DNA of 64,000 nt from Podarcis raffonei (taxonomy: Eukaryota > Chordata > Lepidosauria > Squamata > Lacertidae), in contig NC_070614.1 of assembly GCF_027172205.1 (NCBI RefSeq), positions 48,052,001-48,116,000 on the forward strand, read 5' to 3'. Of this stretch, positions 48,625 through 60,879 are shown in pieces. The translations under genes were made by a program, and so were the position numbers. The notes under the pieces were generated by a model. The model had not been told where the DNA came from. It searched no databases and was given only the letters and a program-made list of their open reading frames with translations. Every line of letters starts with the position of its first letter. The stretch's first letter is position 1.

Positions 48625-48872
48625 ATGCTTTAATATACCAGGTTTTCATTTCATAGAAAACACCTGCTCTGCTCTAATTAGCATATTTAAATACCCCCAA
48701 TCCTTCATGGGACTGGTGGCAGTTAACTGAGAGATAGATGAGGTGAGGGGACTAAATAGGATTTGAAGAACCAACAGAAACTGTGTGAGGAGACAGAAAA
48801 AATATTTTAAATGAACTTGTGTAAATACTACCCTTCATTTATAATATAATGGTGGCAAAACTAAGTGATACA

Positions 48873-49774
48873 TTAATTCTTTCTCCTTATTAGTTGTTCT
48901 TTGTTGTTGAGCTCAGGCCTCAGCATGATAATATAGCATTTCGGGGCAAAGATGCAGCACAGTAAGCCAGCACTGGAGGCCAAGATGGAGAAGATCTCCA
49001 CCATCACCATGTACTTCCCTTTGGTGCTCAGGTAGGTTGGGACAAAGCACAACCAAACACTGCAAAAGAGCAACATGCTGAAAGTAATGAACTTGGCTTC
49101 ATTGAAACTGTCAGGTAATTTGCGGGCCAGGAATGCTGCCAGGAAGCTGAAGAAAGCCAGGAGACCCATGTAGCCCAGGACACAGGAAAACAAGGTCACC
49201 GACCCTTCATTACATTGCACAGTGATTTCTTCTATTAGTGAGTGCATGTCTAAATCTGGGAATGGAGGAGTAGTGGCCAACCAGAGAGTGCAAAGACTTG
49301 CCTGGATGAGGGAGCAGGAAAGGACAATGGAGTTGGCCAGTCTTTTCCCCACCCACTTCCTCATGCTGGACCCTGGTTTGGTGGCCATGAAAGCTACAAC
49401 TACGGTAATGGTTTTGGCCAGCACACAAGAAACAGCCATGGAGAAGACGATGCCAAAAGCAGGTTGTCTAAGAAAGCAGACCATATCCCCTGGTTTGCCA
49501 AGGAAAAGTAAAGAAGATTGAAAGCAGAGCAGAAGAGAGATGAGCAGTGTGTAGCTAAGATCTCGGTTGTTGGCTTTGACAATTGGGGTGTCTCTGTGCT
49601 TCACAAAAGCTAATAACACAAAAGTTGTGACAGTGGAAAAAGAAAGAGCTATTGAGGCTAAGCTGATCCCCAGTGGTTCTTCATAAGAAAGAAAGGTTAT
49701 AGTTTTGGAGATTCAACCATGTTTGTCCATGTTTGGATATTGGCCTTCTGGGCATCTGAAACAGTCATCCATAT
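48873..49774 (-). pseudogene. V2R gene 5 exon 6, with nonsense codon
   Basis: 902 bp, no indel. After [19 protein letters not shown] comes TGA. Downstream, all seven helices and the [15 protein letters not shown] end remain open, with private changes such as [10 protein letters not shown]. Confidence 0.93.
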
Positions 49775-50173
49775 CTGAAAAACAGAAACAGGTCAAATTC
49801 CAAATGTAATTCATATACTTCCTCTGCCTCCCAGAAACTCAGCAGCTCAGAAACATTATTTTGAGTGCTATTCCTTGAAAGTCTATGGGACTTAAACCCC
49901 TATTTTAACAGTTTAAAGGGGTTGCAAATCCCCTTGTGTGCTTTCATTGACTTGAATGGGAGAACGATCGTTTTGACTCTTTTAGGGCTTAAACTCAAAT
50001 CAATGTAGAATGTATTGCATGAGACTCATTCATTTTTTCAAAATGCCCTTTGATATATAATGCAAGTCAACAAAGAAACAACGCAAACAGCATGCAATCA
50101 TAAATTAATAAGTATGTTTTAGGCCCCAAAGCAGTTCTCTTATGAAAATAAAAATGAATTCTATGTCACAAAC

Positions 50174-50300
50174 CCTTCCGGTCTGAAATCTTCCCTTCTG
50201 GACATGGAGCACAATCATAGCAGCAAAATTTTTCTCCTTCCTTCCTTTTCTTCTGATGACCAGGGGAGCAGCAGTCATTACACACAGAAATAGGCACCAT
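50174..50300 (-). CDS. V2R gene 5 exon 5 (cysteine-rich domain)
   Basis: [20 protein letters not shown] onward, KISDRK at the end. Cysteines complete; M replaces the first V. Confidence 0.93.
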
Positions 50301-50610
50301 CTACCCATAACCAAGAAAGATTTTTTAAAATTACATATTATTTAATTAATTTATTTAATTTTGCTTGTGAACTTGAAATAAATTTATCAAGGGAATGTTA
50401 AATATAATCTTAGAGGCCTAATCATTGATTTATCTGGCTCTTTATTATTATTACAGGCAAGTGATATTTTCAGTTCCTACTTGGAAATGCAGAGGATTGA
50501 ACCTGAGGGATTTCTTCATCAAGCATTTTGATGTTCAAATGAGCTTTGGATTCTGTTCAATGGAACAGAAAGAGAGAGCAGGGACCACAGTAATACCCCT
50601 GGACCCATAC

Positions 50611-50838
50611 CTGGTTAAAACCCTTGTGCCATGTTATCATGTCCTCATGAATGATGATTTTTCTTGATTCAAGAGCATCGTCACCCACTTGTCCGACTTT
50701 CACTCGAAGGAAGGACTTGTTGGGGAATGTAACTATGTTCATGATGTCAAATAAACCTCCCATTTGCTTTTTACCATTGAAGCTCAGAGTTTCTCCAACT
50801 GAGTTGTTGAATGTAATGCCAGAAAGATAAGAGTGGAG
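50611..50838 (-). CDS. V2R gene 5 exon 4
   Basis: 76 codons, LHSYLSGITFNNSVGETL to [12 protein letters not shown], no break. Confidence 0.93.
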
Positions 50839-50849
50839 CTAATTGAAAA

Positions 50850-52636
50850 GGAGATTTTAGATGAACTGGTTAGAAAGAATTAGTTTGAAAGAATTAGTTT
50901 AAAGACCTGGAAAAAGTTCCATAAAGGAAGCAATAAAAATATAGCAATCACAGTATTCAATGAAACTCAATCAAGAAATAGCAAAGAAGTTTTTTAAAAT
51001 AATTTGTTTTTTAAAAAATATGCAAACAATCCAGGAAAACTACTGGCTTGGCAACTGAGGGGATAAGAGGGCTTGAAAGTGATAAACAAACTGTGTATAG
51101 AGAGTAAAATAGTGGATCATCCAAAAAACGTAAGGAAACAATTTCAAAAATACCATGCAGAGTTATTTTGTTCAGGTCCTGAAAATTAAGAGAAAATACA
51201 AGAATATCTAGAAAAAAAATAAAATTCCACAAATTTCTAAAGAGAAAATTATTCTATTAAATGAGCTGTTAACGGCACTGAATGTGCAAGAAGCAATTAA
51301 ACAACCTAAGATTGGTAAAACAGCAGGGCCTGATGGGCTCTCAGCAAAATATTACACACACACACAAAAAGGACTTTCTGGTACAACCTTTAACAGAAGT
51401 AATGAATGTAATCTTAAAGTTAGGGAAAGTACCAGATACTTGGAAGGATGCCCACATTGCCTTAATCCCAAAGCAAGACATGGTCTTATTGTCAGTTAAA
51501 AATTATAGACTAATTTCCTTACTAATTAATGATTATGAGATATTTGCCAATATTTTAGCCAATTGATTGAAAAGTGTCTTAGCAGAAATAATTCCTCATG
51601 ACCAGGCTGGATTTCTACCAGGTTGCCAAATGTAGAATAATATAAGGAATATAATACACATTATTGAATATCTGGAAGTAAGAAATGAGAAACAAGAGAC
51701 CTTAATGTTTATAGATGCTGAAAAGGCCTTTGACAATGTTTCATGGGCTGTTATTGAAAAAAATGATAGAAAAATGAATCTTGGGGAATTATTTGGGAGA
51801 GGACTAGATGAAATTCACTCTGAACAACAGGCCAGGTTGATTGTTAATAAGGTTATAACAGAAAAATCCAAAATAACAAAGGGGACAAGGCAAGGATGTC
51901 CCCTCTCACCATTATTATTCATTTTTAGTATTAGAGGCCTTGGTGAGGGAGATAAGAGTGGATAAAAGAATCAGAGGAATAATGGTAGGAAACAAAGGAT
52001 ACAAATTAAATGTTTTTTCAGATGACCTTGTAATTACAGTGCAAGATCTTAAAGATACTCTACCAAAAGTTTTAGAAAAGATAGAGGACTTTGGGAGGCT
52101 CACAGGCTTTAAATTAAATTTAAATAAGACTAAGGTTTTGGTTAAAAATATGAGGGAGCAAGAAAAAAGAGAATTAGTTATATATAAATACAGAATTAGT
52201 TATACATAAAAAAGTAAAATACCTAGGAGTTTAGTTAACAGCTAAGAATATTAATCTATATAAAGACAATTATGTAAAGAAATAAAAAGAGATTTAGAGA
52301 TATGGGGAAGAATGAACCTATCATTTTGGGGGAGAATGTCAGTGATAAAAATGAATGGACTGCCAAGACCGTTTTTTTTATTTCAATCAGCCCCCGTAAT
52401 AGGCAGAGTTAGATGCTTCGAACAGTGGCAAAAAGACATATCTAGGTTTATCTGGCAGGAGAAGAAACCAAGGATAAAATATAAATTCTTAACAGATGCA
52501 AGAGAAAGAGGAGGTTTCACTCTGCCAGATCTGAAACTTTATTACGAAGCATCCTGTATGTTGTATGCTGAAAGAAAATCACTTGAAATGATGTACTGGT
52601 GGTATCTGACTCCTACTAAGTTATCCAAAATGTATA
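50850..52636 (+). mobile_element. L1-type LINE, internal ORF2 fragment
   Basis: About 1.8 kb inside intron 3 of gene 5. Plus-strand reading gives reverse transcriptase blocks in order: TAGPDGLSAKYY, VKNYRLISLL, HDQAGFLPG, FIDAEKAFDNVSW, TRQGCPLSPLLF, a YADD box altered to FSDD, and DISRFIWQEKKPRIKYK. Several stops and shifts (near 51500, 51565, 51960, 52207). Cut off exactly where the gypsy repeat starts, and its continuation is not found on the far side. Confidence 0.85.
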
Positions 52637-53578
52637 TGTAATGGTTCTAGGGGTTGCTCGTGCGTACGTTGTTGCCATTCCTGGCTAGGTTACCTGGGTG
52701 AACCCTTTCTGTCTGGACAGCCTCTCACCGTGGCTGTCTCAATCGCTGGCAGAATCCGTCAGTGGGCGTTTCTTGAACTTCTTCTAGCAAATAAGTTCTT
52801 TGACGCCAAGTCTCCTCCTACTGTCCCTGCGCGGAAGTCTTCTGCGCAGGGAGGGTGTGGGCAGCGGAGGACCCGTGCTCTCCCCGCTGGTCTCCGGTGA
52901 GGAGTCCTGGAGCCCCCTCGCTGATTCCCCCTTCTGCCCCCCTTATCCACTGGTGCTACGCTGATTTCCTTCCCCAGCAGATGGGCTGCCTCTCTCCCTA
53001 CTGGGACCCTCTCCGGCATCCCTCTGGAGCGTTCCCTCCACCTCCGGCTCCGATGGCAGTTCCCTGACATCCACCTCCCCCCCAGGACCCCCTCCACCCC
53101 CGGCCCGATTTTCCGATTCAACCTCGTCCCTTTCCTCGGCCGACGATGCGGGGAATCCCCTGAAGGAGCTGTCACCATCCTCTGAGGATTCAAAACCCGC
53201 ATCCCACCCGCTCCGATCTCTTCCCGCGGGGTGGGCCTCCCAGTCTGATTCTTCTCCCTCTGACACCTCCCCTTCCTCCTCTTCGGAGGCAGGAAAACCC
53301 ACAAAGTCCCCTTCGTCGTCTGTGGTCCCAAATTCTTCCTCCCAGAATCTCGCTAGTGGTTTTGGTTTATCCGGGAACAAACTGTGGAATTCTCCCACCA
53401 AATAGCCGTCCTTGATTGATTCAGCGGGGACCCATGTGTTTTCTGACCTGGGTTCTCCCTCCCAAGCTACCAAGTACTCCACCTGGCGACCTCGCCACCT
53501 TGAATCGAGTATTTCCGTGGCTTGGTTGCGGTGTTCCCTCTCCTCTACCAGCGGGTGGGTGGCGGCTCCTCCCTCCCG
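52637..53578 (-). repeat. Left (3') long terminal repeat of the gypsy element
   Basis: Ends in ...CATTACA as read on the minus strand. Unusually it includes the end of the pol reading region with the chromodomain and a long acidic tail. Confidence 0.85.
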
Positions 53579-56500
53579 CCCCGGAAATTCCCGCCCCTCC
53601 CTGTATGGTGAAAGTAGGGACCTATGGAACACCGGATGTATCTTCATGCTGTCAGGCAACTTGAGCTTGAATGCCACGTTGTTCACCTGCTGTGTTACCT
53701 CAAAAGGTCCCAGCCGCCTTGGCTGCAACTTTTTGCACCCTCCCTTTAGGGGCAACCCTTGGGTTGACAACCACACCCGGTCTCCCACCCGTATGGCTTC
53801 CCCCTCCTGACGGTGGTTGTCCGCCTGCCTCTTGTAAACTTCCTTGGCCCGCTCCAAGTTCATCTTGAGTTGCTGGTGCAAGGCCTCCATTTCTTCTACA
53901 AACTGCTCTGCCACGGGTACACTCCATGCTTCCTCCCCCCTCCCAGGAAGGCCCTGGGGTGACACCCATAATTGGCCATGAACGGGCTCATTCCCGTGGA
54001 CACATGTTCAGCGTTATTGTACGCAAATTCAGCCAACGCTAGTTTCTCTACCCAATCGTTCTGTCTCTCGCTGACATAGCAGCGTAGGTATTGCTGGAGT
54101 ATACTATTCACTCTTTCTGCTTGTCCGTTGGTTTCCAGGTGCCTCGCCGTCGAGAAGCCCACCTCGACCTGCAGCAAGCTCATGAGCTTCCTCCAGAACC
54201 GGGAAGTAAATTGTTTCCCGCGATCCGAGATGACCCTCGAGGGAGCCCCATGCAGCCTGAAGATGTGATCCACAAACAACCTGGCTGTCTCCTCTGCCGT
54301 CACCGCATGTGAGCAAGCTATGGAATGGCACATCTTCGTCAGTAGATCAACTACTACCATGACTGCTGTCTTCCCCCTTGACTTGGGCAAATCTGTCATA
54401 AAATCAATGGACACCACCTCCCAGGGTCTTCCCGGTGTGGGTAAGGGTTCCAGTAACCCTGCGGGGGCAGCCCTCTCCCCTTTTGCCCTCTGACAGCGGT
54501 CGCACCCCCGTACATATTCCCGTACGTCTTCCCTCACCTTTGGCCACCAGAACTGCCTGGTGACGAGCAGCATGATTTTGTGCTGTCCAAAGTGCTCAGC
54601 TGTTGGGTTGTCGTGGAGTTGTTTGAGTACCTTCCCCCTCAAGGTCTCCCCCGGTACATACAGCGCCCCCTTATAGTACAGTAGCCCTTCCTTTTCCTCA
54701 AACCCTCCATGGTCTTCCCTTCTGTCCCGGAGTTCCCTGATTTTCGTTTGAGCGAACGCGTCGTTTCTAGTAAGCCCGGCCAGTTCTTGTTTCCCAACCA
54801 ACGCTCCCCCCCACACCCATCGGTTCTCGGGAAACACATGTCGGATCTCCGGCCGTCCCTCTCCTTCCATGTACTCCGGCTTCCGGGAGAGAGCATCTGC
54901 TCTTACGTTTTCCTCTCCTGGCACGTATCGGATCTCGAAGGAAAACTTGGAGAACTCCCGAGCCCATCGAATCTGTCTCTGGTTGAGTACTCGCGCGGTC
55001 CTCCAGTATTCCAAGTTCTTGTGGTCAGTACAAACCTGGATCTTGTGCTGCGCCCCTACTAACAGATGTCTCCATTGGCGAAACGCCGCATAGATCGCAA
55101 GCAGTTCGCGGTCATACACTGTATAGTTTTGCTCCGACTTGCTCAGCTTCCTCGAGAAAAAGGCACACAGCCTCCAGCCCTGCTTGGCCCCTGGCTGCAA
55201 AAGGACCACTCCAATGGCTCGGTCGGACGCGTCCGTCTCCAGTCTCATGGGCTTCTCCAGATCAACGTGCAGGAGCTGCTCTTCCGAAGCGAACGCCTTC
55301 TTCAGTCTTTCAAAGGATTGCTGGGCACTTTCTGTCCACACAAACTACTTTTTGCTACTGAGACAATCTGTGATGGGCGCTGTCAAGTGAGCGAAGTTCT
55401 TGATGAACTTCCTGTAGAAGTTGCTGAACCCTAAGAACCTCTGCACATCCTTCTGGGTTTTGGGGGCCTTCCATTCCAGCACTGCCTGCACCTTGCTTGG
55501 GTCCATAGCTAGGCCTTTGTCTGACAACTTGTACCCCAGAAACTCGACCTCTCTGGCGTGAAATTGGCATTTTTCCAGCTTGACCCAAAACTGGTGCTTC
55601 TGCAGTCTCTTTAGCACTTCCCTGACATCTCTGACATGTTGCTTCTCATTGTCCGAATAGATTAAGACGTCATCCAAAAAGGCTACGCAGTTCTTGTACA
55701 GCAGGGGCCCCAACACGTGGTGCATAAATGCTTGAAAGCAGGCGGAGCCCGATTGTAATCCAAATGGCATGACTAAGTACTCAAAAGCCCCCAGGGGGGT
55801 GAACATGGTAGTTTTCCATTCATCCCCCTCCCTTATCCTAATCAAATTGTACGCTCCCCTGAGGTCCACCTTGGTAAAAAAATTCCCCTGCCTCACCCGT
55901 GTTAAAATGTCGTCAATCCTGGGCATTGGGAAGGTCACGGGTTCTGACACCAGGTTTAACCCCTTGTAATCCACGACTAGCCTGGGCTGATTAGTCTCTT
56001 TTTTGTCCACAAAGAACACCGGAATGCCCCCCACCGCCTTTGATTCCCTTATGAACCCCCTCTTCAGGTTCTTGACAATAAATTGCCGCAACTCCTGCAT
56101 CTCCCGGTCAGACATGGCATACAGCTTACCCACCAGCAGCTGAGCCCCTGGGAGTAAATTGATTTGGCAGTCAAAGGGCCTATGGGGGGGTAGTCTATCC
56201 GCCTCCTTCTCGCTGAAGACTTCCTTCAGGTCAGCATATTGTGGTGGCACCTCCCCTTTTGGTTCCACAGCCAGCCCAGCCACCCTGGCCACTGTCATTC
56301 TTGGGTTCTCCGCCCCCCCCCAGACAGTGTTCCAAGCAGTAAGCTGACCCAAAGGTGACTGACCGCTGATGCCATGCCACTACTGGATCATGCAGTGCCA
56401 GCCAGCTCATCCCCAGTATTATTGGGGGTCCTGCCAGTGTGGCCACATGAAAGGCAATGGTCTCCGTGTGCCTGGAAACCCTCATTCGCATTGGCGGGGT

Positions 56501-56732
56501 CTGGTGTGTCACTTCCCCCCCGAAGAAGTTCCCTGCCATCGATGGTGGTCACTTGCAAGGGAAAATCCAGGGGCAGCAGGTGGAGTTGGTGCTCCAGAGC
56601 GAAGTCCCTGTTGAAGAAATTGCAGGAGCTGCCCGAATCCAGCAGCCCCTCAACTTTGACTGGGTGCCCATTCGGGAGTTCTAGCACCACTTCTATGGCT
56701 ATAGCTGCTTTGGGAGGGTCAGGCTGGGGCAC
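53400..56732 (-). pseudogene. pol region of the gypsy fossil
   Basis: Aspartic protease, reverse transcriptase, RNase H, zinc-binding integrase and chromodomain recognised by their family motifs. Chromodomains in such integrases are known to steer insertion to particular chromatin. Not intact. Confidence 0.88.
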
Positions 56733-57784
56733 TTATATTGGTTGCTGGCCTGGCTGCTGCCCCTGCTGGTTGGCAGCCAGGCGTTGTCTTTTCCCTGCGC
56801 CTGCCCTTCCTCCCCCTTCTCCTCGCAGCCAGCAGCCCCCACCATCCCTTGCCAGGCCTTTCTTTGAGGGCAGACCCTGGCAAAATGTCCTGGCCGCTGG
56901 CAGTGGAAACACTTCTTGGTGGTTTTCCAATCCTTTCCCTCCCTCTTGCGACCTTCACTGGAGTTTGAAACCTCAGGCGTGCGCGCGCCATCAATTTCCA
57001 TTGGCTCAGCCGCCTGGGAAAGCTGTCTCGGTATTTCAGGAATGCGGTAGTCATGGCAATGTTCCCCTCTCACTTTGCGTTTCTCCTGAGCCCACGCTTC
57101 CTGCCGTACTCCAATCGCAAGCACAGCCTTGGTCAGCTGATCCATCGACTGTGGGCGGGGCGAGCGGGACAACTCGTCCTTCACAGTTGGGGACAACCCC
57201 TCCTCAAACAACATTTGTATCGGTTCAGAGTCCAGATTCCAGCCGAGCCGGTGGATCAACATCACAAAGCGCGACCAGTAGTCTCTAACTGACTGGCTCC
57301 CCTGCTTGCACCCCATCAGTTCCCGCCGAGTCACACTTTGCTCCACTTCACTGGAATACATTGCATTCATTGCCTGGAAGAATTTCTTAAGGTCCTTCAT
57401 GGCATCATTTTGCGTCGCCATTTGGGGCCTGATCCATTCGCGCGCCCCATCCTCCAGATGCCCCACAATGTAAGCTACCCTCTCCCCGTCATCAGCAAAG
57501 TCATTATGCTGCAGTTCCAAAGCGTACTCTATTTCCGTTCGGAACGCATTGTAGTCCTGGGGTTTTCCCCCAAACTTGTGTACCAGCCCTGGTACTTTCC
57601 TTGCGATGGGGGTGGGTCTGACCTGCACATCCTGAGCCACATCCACAGCCGCGCCGTCAGGAGAGCTACATGCTGTTCCAAGTCTCGGTTCCTCTCTACC
57701 AGACTTTGCACTCCAGCTGCTTGCTCCGTCTCTCCGGCTTTCCTGGTTTGGATCATTGTGCTGCCTCTCTGGGGCTGCGCACAA
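56699..57784 (-). pseudogene. gag region of the gypsy fossil
   Basis: Capsid-like region followed by a CCHC zinc knuckle near its end (about 56.9 kb). Overlaps the start of the protease region, as is usual for gag-pol of this family. Confidence 0.85.
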
Positions 57785-57809
57785 GCAACGTCAGCGACTT
57801 ATGGATTGC

Positions 57810-58746
57810 TGTAATGGTTCTAGGGGTTGCTCGTGCGTAAGTTGTCGCCACTCCTGGCTAGGTTACCTGGGTGAACCCTTTCTGTCTGGACAGCCTCTCA
57901 CCGTGGCTGTCTCAATCGCTGGCAGAATCCATCAGTGGGCGTTTCTTGAACTTCTTCCAGCAAAGAAGTTCTTTGACGCCAAGTCTCTTCCTACTCTCCC
58001 TGCATGGAAGTCTTCTGCGCAGGGAGGGTGTGGGCATTGGAGGACCCGTGCTCTCCCCGCTGGTCTCCGGTGAGGAGTCCTGGAGCCCCCTCGCTGATTC
58101 CCCCTTCTGCCCCCCTTATCCACTGGTGCTACGCTGATTTCCTTCCCCAGCAGATGGGCTGCCCCTCTCCCTACTGGGACCCTCTCCGGCATCCCTCTGG
58201 AGCGTTCCCTCCACCTCCGGCTCCGATGGCAGTTCCCTGACATCCACCTCCCCCCCAGGACCCCCTCCACCCCCGGCCCGATTTTCCGATTCAACCTCGT
58301 CCCTTTCCTCGGCCGACGATGCGGGGAATCCCCTGAAGGAGCTGTCACCATCCTCTGAGGATTCAAAACCCGCTTCCCACCCGCTCCGATCTCTTCCCGC
58401 GGGGTGGGCCTCCCAGTCTGATTCTTCTCCCTCTGACACCTCCCCTTCCTCCTCTTCGGAGGCAGGAAAACCCACAAAGTCCCCTTCGTCGTCTGTGGTC
58501 CCAAATTCTTCCTCCCAGAATCTCGCTAGTGGTTTTGGTTTATCCGGGAACAAACTGTGGAATTCTCCCACCAGATAGCCGTCCTCGATTGATTCAGTGG
58601 GGACCCACATGTTTTCTGACCTGGGTTCTCCCTCCCAAGCTACCAAGTACTCCACCTGGCGACCTCACCACCTTGAATCGAGTATTTCCGTGGCTTGGTT
58701 GCGGTGTTCCCTCTCCTCTACCAGCGGGTGGGTGGTGGCTCCTCCC
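57810..58746 (-). repeat. Right (5') long terminal repeat of the gypsy element
   Basis: Near copy of the left repeat, including the chromodomain-coding stretch. Passes directly into V2R intron sequence that aligns with gene 2 at about 18.78 kb. Confidence 0.85.
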
Positions 58747-59088
58747 GCCCTTATCCCAGATGATCTTGGGTTTGGCATGCTCCCTATTTGTGCAAAATTA
58801 GCTCTTATTTCCTAAACAGATGGTAGATGGATAATGCATTGTTATGTCAAGCAAAATGTACATGAGATCATGTGAACATACACAACATACATCTCTACAT
58901 TGAAGGGAATTGGACTAGATAAACCTTGGGATCCCTTCCAACTATACTATTCAATGATTGTGCGTTTGTCAGTGAATAAGATGAATAATCCCATTTCATC
59001 AGCTACTTGTGGAGGATAAATTGGATGCAGCCCCACCTTGGACTATTCAATCCATTGGATAAAGAAGATTTTGATTTCAACACATTAC
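58747..59088. other. Residual intron 3 of gene 5, exon 3 side
   Basis: Ancestral intron with the CR1 tail remnant at 58891-58965; aligns with introns 3 of genes 1-3. Confidence 0.65.
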
Positions 59089-59934
59089 CTCCAAAGACTG
59101 TTGGTCTTGAAGTTCAAATTTCTTATCCCAGACCATTGCTTTCTGCTTCAATCTTCTTGAGTACATGGCATGCAAAGCATGAGCCACAACATAGACAGCA
59201 TTGTAGATACTGTAGCTTTGGCCAGTAATGCCCATCTCAAACTGAGGCGTAGGAAGGCTCTCCAGCCTCTCTTCCCCAGTACATGGCTCATTGCCTTCCA
59301 CTGGCACACTGGAGTTTGGGAATGTACAGTCAAATGCTTCCTCCCAGAACTCTTGCAGAAAACCATCTCCTTCTGTTTTATCAGGTTTTAAGTTCTGAAG
59401 ATATTCATTGAATTTTAGAACCTCTTTTGAATGAATTGTGAAGGAAATTGCCCCTTGAAAGAGCTCAAGACCCTTTAATATAAAATCAATCTGGCTTGTT
59501 ATGATCCATACCTTCCCAAATGATGAACTTTCCTTATTTTCAGGATCTCGCAGAAATATAATACCTCTCATCCACATAATCGTCAATGATTCTCCAAAGA
59601 GTATACATGCACTGACTTTATCATCTGTTAAAGAGAAATAGATATCCAAGAGCACATCCACAGTTTCACTCAGCTTATCTAAATGGGCTACTTGTGGTAT
59701 TTTTTGGTTGAAGGCTGAACAGATTCCATGCTCGGAAAGCAATGGTACCAGGGTCTGCAAGAAATTTTCTCCACCATCACCCTCTGCAACAAAAAGTCCA
59801 GCCCATGTCCATCCAAAATACTTCAGTAAGTTGATTATTCCCATATACTGATGGCTGTCATTGGGTACCATGTGATAAAAGAAAAGGAACTGGTCTGCAC
59901 CACTCTCCTCTGGAGGGAAAGATCCATATGTGAG
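59089..59934 (-). CDS. V2R gene 5 exon 3
   Basis: 282 codons, six fewer than the other copies: the loss falls in the DFILKGL/ELFQGAI segment and keeps frame. Starts [15 protein letters not shown]. Confidence 0.93.
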
Positions 59935-60104
59935 CTACAAGGAAGTGAACAGGTAGGAAAGTTTTAAGTTAGGATGAACCTTCATTTTGAACATGTGCCT
60001 GTTTCAAAGTTTTCTTCCTAGTTAGCCTCAATGACAGCTTTATTGGAAATGGAAGAATGTAAATTATGAAAATCCATATATCTCCCCCCATTCATAGCTC
60101 CTAC

Positions 60105-60396
60105 CTGTGGAATTTTGTAGAGGCCTATGGTGTCAGCCATATAGAAGGAGGTAACAGAGCTAAGGCCCCCAATGATGGCTATGAGGTTTTTTTGAGCACC
60201 ACATATATAGTTGGGGTCAAATCTATGTGATTTGAAAAGTAGGTCCAGAGTAGTCCGGTAGGTCATCCTTGCATCATAATAACTATCATAGATGTGGAAT
60301 CCAAGGGTGAGATTGGGCAAGATCTTTTGATTCTTGTTGATTTCTTTTACAGCAAATGCCAAGGCAAGGGTATGCTGATAGAATTTTGTCACCATG
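60105..60396 (-). CDS. V2R gene 5 exon 2
   Basis: One base plus 97 codons: [41 protein letters not shown] are private variants. The following intron 2 is 170 bp against 464-669 bp elsewhere. Confidence 0.94.
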
Positions 60397-60577
60397 CTGC
60401 AAATAAAGTTATATTTTCAAAATTTCAAGTGGAAATTGTGGGTTTCTGGCTTAGCCAGAAATGCACCCTGCAGCTTTGTCCCAGGTGGCCTATATGACCC
60501 TTTAAACACTCTGATGGTTTTTGGAGTAGGCTTGAGATCACCCAAGTATGTTGGAATCACCATTCCTTGACCTGGAT

Positions 60578-60736
60578 CAGTGGCGTAGCGTGGGTTGTCA
60601 GAACCCGGGGCAAGGCAAGTAATTTGCACCCCTAACCCGTGGATTTGCGCACCCTAACCCGTGGATTTGCGCACCCTAACCCTAACCCTCAGATGTTGGC
60701 CGGCCCCCCCCCTGCACCCACCATGCTACACCACTG
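60578..60736. mobile_element. hAT-type MITE with 8-bp target duplication
   Basis: 159 bp. Ends CAGTGGCGTAGCGTGG and CATGCTACACCACTG are inverted repeats, flanked by ACCTGGAT on both sides (60570-60577 and 60737-60744). The 8-bp duplication is diagnostic of hAT elements. Non-coding. The middle contains CCCTAACCC-rich repeats. Confidence 0.88.
60634..60692. repeat. Telomere-like CCCTAA repeats inside the MITE
   Basis: Two units of about 22 bp (CACCCTAACCCGTGGATTTGCG) and a short CCCTAACCCTAACCCT run. Confidence 0.8.
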
Positions 60737-60879
60737 ACCTGGATAGAGTCAGAGGACTCAGTTATGGGCAGGTAGAGTGGCGAGATGCAGCCAGACATCT
60801 TCATTGACTCTGCCATTGTAAGTCTCAGAATGCAAGAGTGTAAGTGGCTGACTTCCACTAACTTAAAGAAAGTACACTA

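Larger units (their letters stand above)
46220..48872. other. Spacer between gene 5 (3' end) and gene 4 (5' end)
   Basis: Gene 4 upstream flank, then an L1 3' fragment (47322-47985), an L2/CR1-type LINE 3' piece (47988-48580) and the gene 5 downstream flank. Outside the insertions it aligns with 23376-25999. Confidence 0.7.
52637..58746 (-). mobile_element. Ty3/gypsy chromovirus-like LTR retrotransposon (fossil)
   Basis: About 6.1 kb in intron 3 of gene 5, same strand as the gene. Long repeats at both ends (52637-53578 and 57810-58746) differ at roughly 20 of 935 positions by eye, about 2%, suggesting an age around ten million years or less with wide uncertainty. Between them, in minus-strand order: gag (about 57.8-56.7 kb), protease (56.7-56.4), reverse transcriptase (56.35-55.4), RNase H (55.3-54.95), integrase (54.7-53.9) and a chromodomain (about 53.5-53.4), the order of chromoviruses. 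It looks broken, with about three or four breaks. The outer edge of the right repeat seems cut off: flanks do not match as a target duplication, L1 on the left and V2R intron on the right. Confidence 0.9.

Noticed and set aside
53412-57814. Several long plus-strand open frames across 53.4-57.8 kb
   Set aside because: They are antisense to the gypsy gag-pol region; GC-rich sequence keeps the opposite frames open.
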